From positions 1-34,600 of the forward strand of contig JABFXP010000884.1 in the NCBI GenBank assembly GCA_013361685.1: 34,600 nt of DNA. Reading direction: 5' to 3'. Numbering within the stretch: the stretch's first letter is position 1; each line of letters opens with the position of its first letter. A program made the position numbers and the translations under genes. Below, one piece after another: positions 33,441 to 34,600 of this stretch. Source of the DNA: Catenulispora sp. (GTDB lineage Bacteria > Actinomycetota > Actinomycetes > Streptomycetales > Catenulisporaceae). The notes beneath the pieces were generated by a model. It was not told where the DNA came from. It ran no database searches and saw only the letters and a list, made by a program, of their open reading frames with translations.

Positions 33441-34600
33441 GTGGCGACGGACCACGAGCCGACGCAGGGGATCCTCGGCCGAAAGCAAGAGCTGGCCCGC
33501 CTCGACCTGCTCGTGGCGGACGCGGCCGAGAACGGGCCGAAGGTCTTGGTCGTCACCGGGGAGCCGGGGGTCGGCAAGAGCGCCCTGGTCGAGTGGACGG
33601 CAGAGCGTGGCCGGACGCGGGGCATGCGGGTGCTGCGGGTGCGGGGCAGCGAGAGTGAAGCAGACCTTTGTTTCTCGGCCGCTCACCAGTTGCTGAGGCC
33701 GCTGCTGCCGGAGGTGGACCGGCTCGCCGAGCCCGGTCGTGGGGCGCTGCGCAGCGCGTTCGGACTGCCGGATGCCGAGGCCGGGGCGGTCGATCCGCTG
33801 CACCTGCGGATCGGCGTCACGAACCTGCTGGCCGACGCGGCGGCGAAGCAGCCGCTCCTGCTTCTCATAGACGACGCCCAGTGGGTGGACGCGGGCTCGC
33901 TGGACATCGTCTCCTTCGTGGCCCGGCGGCTCGCGGGTCAGCCGATCGTGCTCCTGGTCGCGGCACGGGAGGAGTCCGTCCCGGAGCGGTTCGACCGGGA
34001 CTTCCCGCACCTCGTCGTCGAGCCGCTCGACCACGCCAGCGCCGGTTCGGTGCTGGACGCACAGCCGCATCCGCCGCGCGGACGGATGCGAGCGCGCATC
34101 CTGCAGGAATCAGCAGGCGTCCCGCTGGCCCTCATCGAGCTGGCCCGGGCGGTCGCCGGGGAGCGCGGCGCGGACGTCGACCCCGAGCGGTCGCTGCCGC
34201 TGACCAAGCGTTTGGAGAAGCTGTTCGCGGCGGATCTGCCCGCATTTCCGCCGCCGACCCGGCGTGCCCTGCTCCTGCTCGCCGCGGCCGACACCACCGG
34301 ATGGACGGACATAGCCCGCGCCGATCCGGACCTGGAAGTCGATGCGGCGCTCCGCCCCGCCGAGGGCGCGGGCCTGGTGCGCGTCGAGGGCGGGCATGCT
34401 CACTGGCGTCATCCTCTGGTCCGCTCCGCCGTTTATCAGGCGGCTTCGTTCAGCGAGCGCCGGCAGGCCCATCTGGCCCTGGCCGCCGCGCTCACCGATG
34501 AACCCGACCGGCGGGCCTGGCACCTCGCGGCCGCGGCGCTGGGCCACGACGAGGAAGTGGCCGCCGCGCTGGCCGGCAGCGCCGAACGGTCGCAGGCCCG
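33441..34600 (+). CDS. Second LAL-type ATPase regulator, 5' part, truncated by the window end
   Basis: Open frame from GTG 33441 to the window end: MATDHEPTQGILGRKQELARLDLL...VLVVTGEPGVGKSALVEW (Walker A), LLLLIDDAQWVDAGSLD (Walker B). Absent from the ORF track, presumably for lack of a stop. The LuxR HTH is not visible in the window. Confidence 0.8.
   Translation, partial: MATDHEPTQGILGRKQELARLDLLVADAAENGPKVLVVTGEPGVGKSALVEWTAERGRTRGMRVLRVRGSESEADLCFSAAHQLLRPLLPEVDRLAEPGRGALRSAFGLPDAEAGAVDPLHLRIGVTNLLADAAAKQPLLLLIDDAQWVDAGSLDIVSFVARRLAGQPIVLLVAAREESVPERFDRDFPHLVVEPLDHASAGSVLDAQPHPPRGRMRARILQESAGVPLALIELARAVAGERGADVDPERSLPLTKRLEKLFAADLPAFPPPTRRALLLLAAADTTGWTDIARADPDLEVDAALRPAEGAGLVRVEGGHAHWRHPLVRSAVYQAASFSERRQAHLALAAALTDEPDRRAWHLAAAALGHDEEVAAALAGSAERSQA

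Noticed and set aside
33261-34070. Extension of the minus-strand LAL regulator to 34070
   Set aside because: Overlaps the coding sequence of the divergent ATPase gene with Walker motifs starting at 33441.
33668-34501. 277-aa plus-strand ORF from the track
   Set aside because: Wrong frame; the real frame is the open one from 33441 with Walker A and B motifs.

Overview
This is a high-GC actinobacterial chromosomal window, read by eye from the sequence and the ORF track with no database search. From left to right: (1) a small stress module of a hemerythrin, a DUF6328-like membrane protein and a 57-aa hydrophobic protein, with sigma-B-like promoters on both sides of the divergent intergenic region; (2) a secreted GH5 enzyme with a ricin-type lectin domain, divergent from a ROK repressor, with an 8-bp-arm palindrome between them; (3) a Ser/Ala-rich lipoprotein; (4) a polysaccharide locus that looks specific for mannan or beta-mannosides: a clan GH-A hydrolase with FnIII and CBM2, a GH5 mannanase-like enzyme with CBM2, a GH2 beta-mannosidase, an ABC sugar importer, a ROK kinase and a LacI regulator. 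Three promoters in that locus share the motif CTTAACCGGATAAG, which I take as the LacI operator. (5) TetR- and MarR-controlled quinone-oxidoreductase-like paralogs with clear palindromic operators, and a cupin; (6) a 492-codon gene that is almost entirely 13 repeats of about 36 aa (TPR/Sel1-like); (7) a three-gene unit of small ORF, WhiB and MFS; (8) duplicated HSL-family hydrolases and duplicated AraC regulators next to two divergent large LuxR (LAL) ATPase regulators. The second LAL gene runs off the window and is missing from the ORF track. The most notable observations are the self-consistent LacI operator set, the Ser-to-Cys change at the nucleophile of one hydrolase, the nested leaderless MarR gene with its three-site operator set, and the apparent CTGA start/stop overlap between hemerythrin and DUF6328. 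I saw no CRISPR array, rRNA, tRNA, transposase or phage genes. I cannot claim a completely new system.
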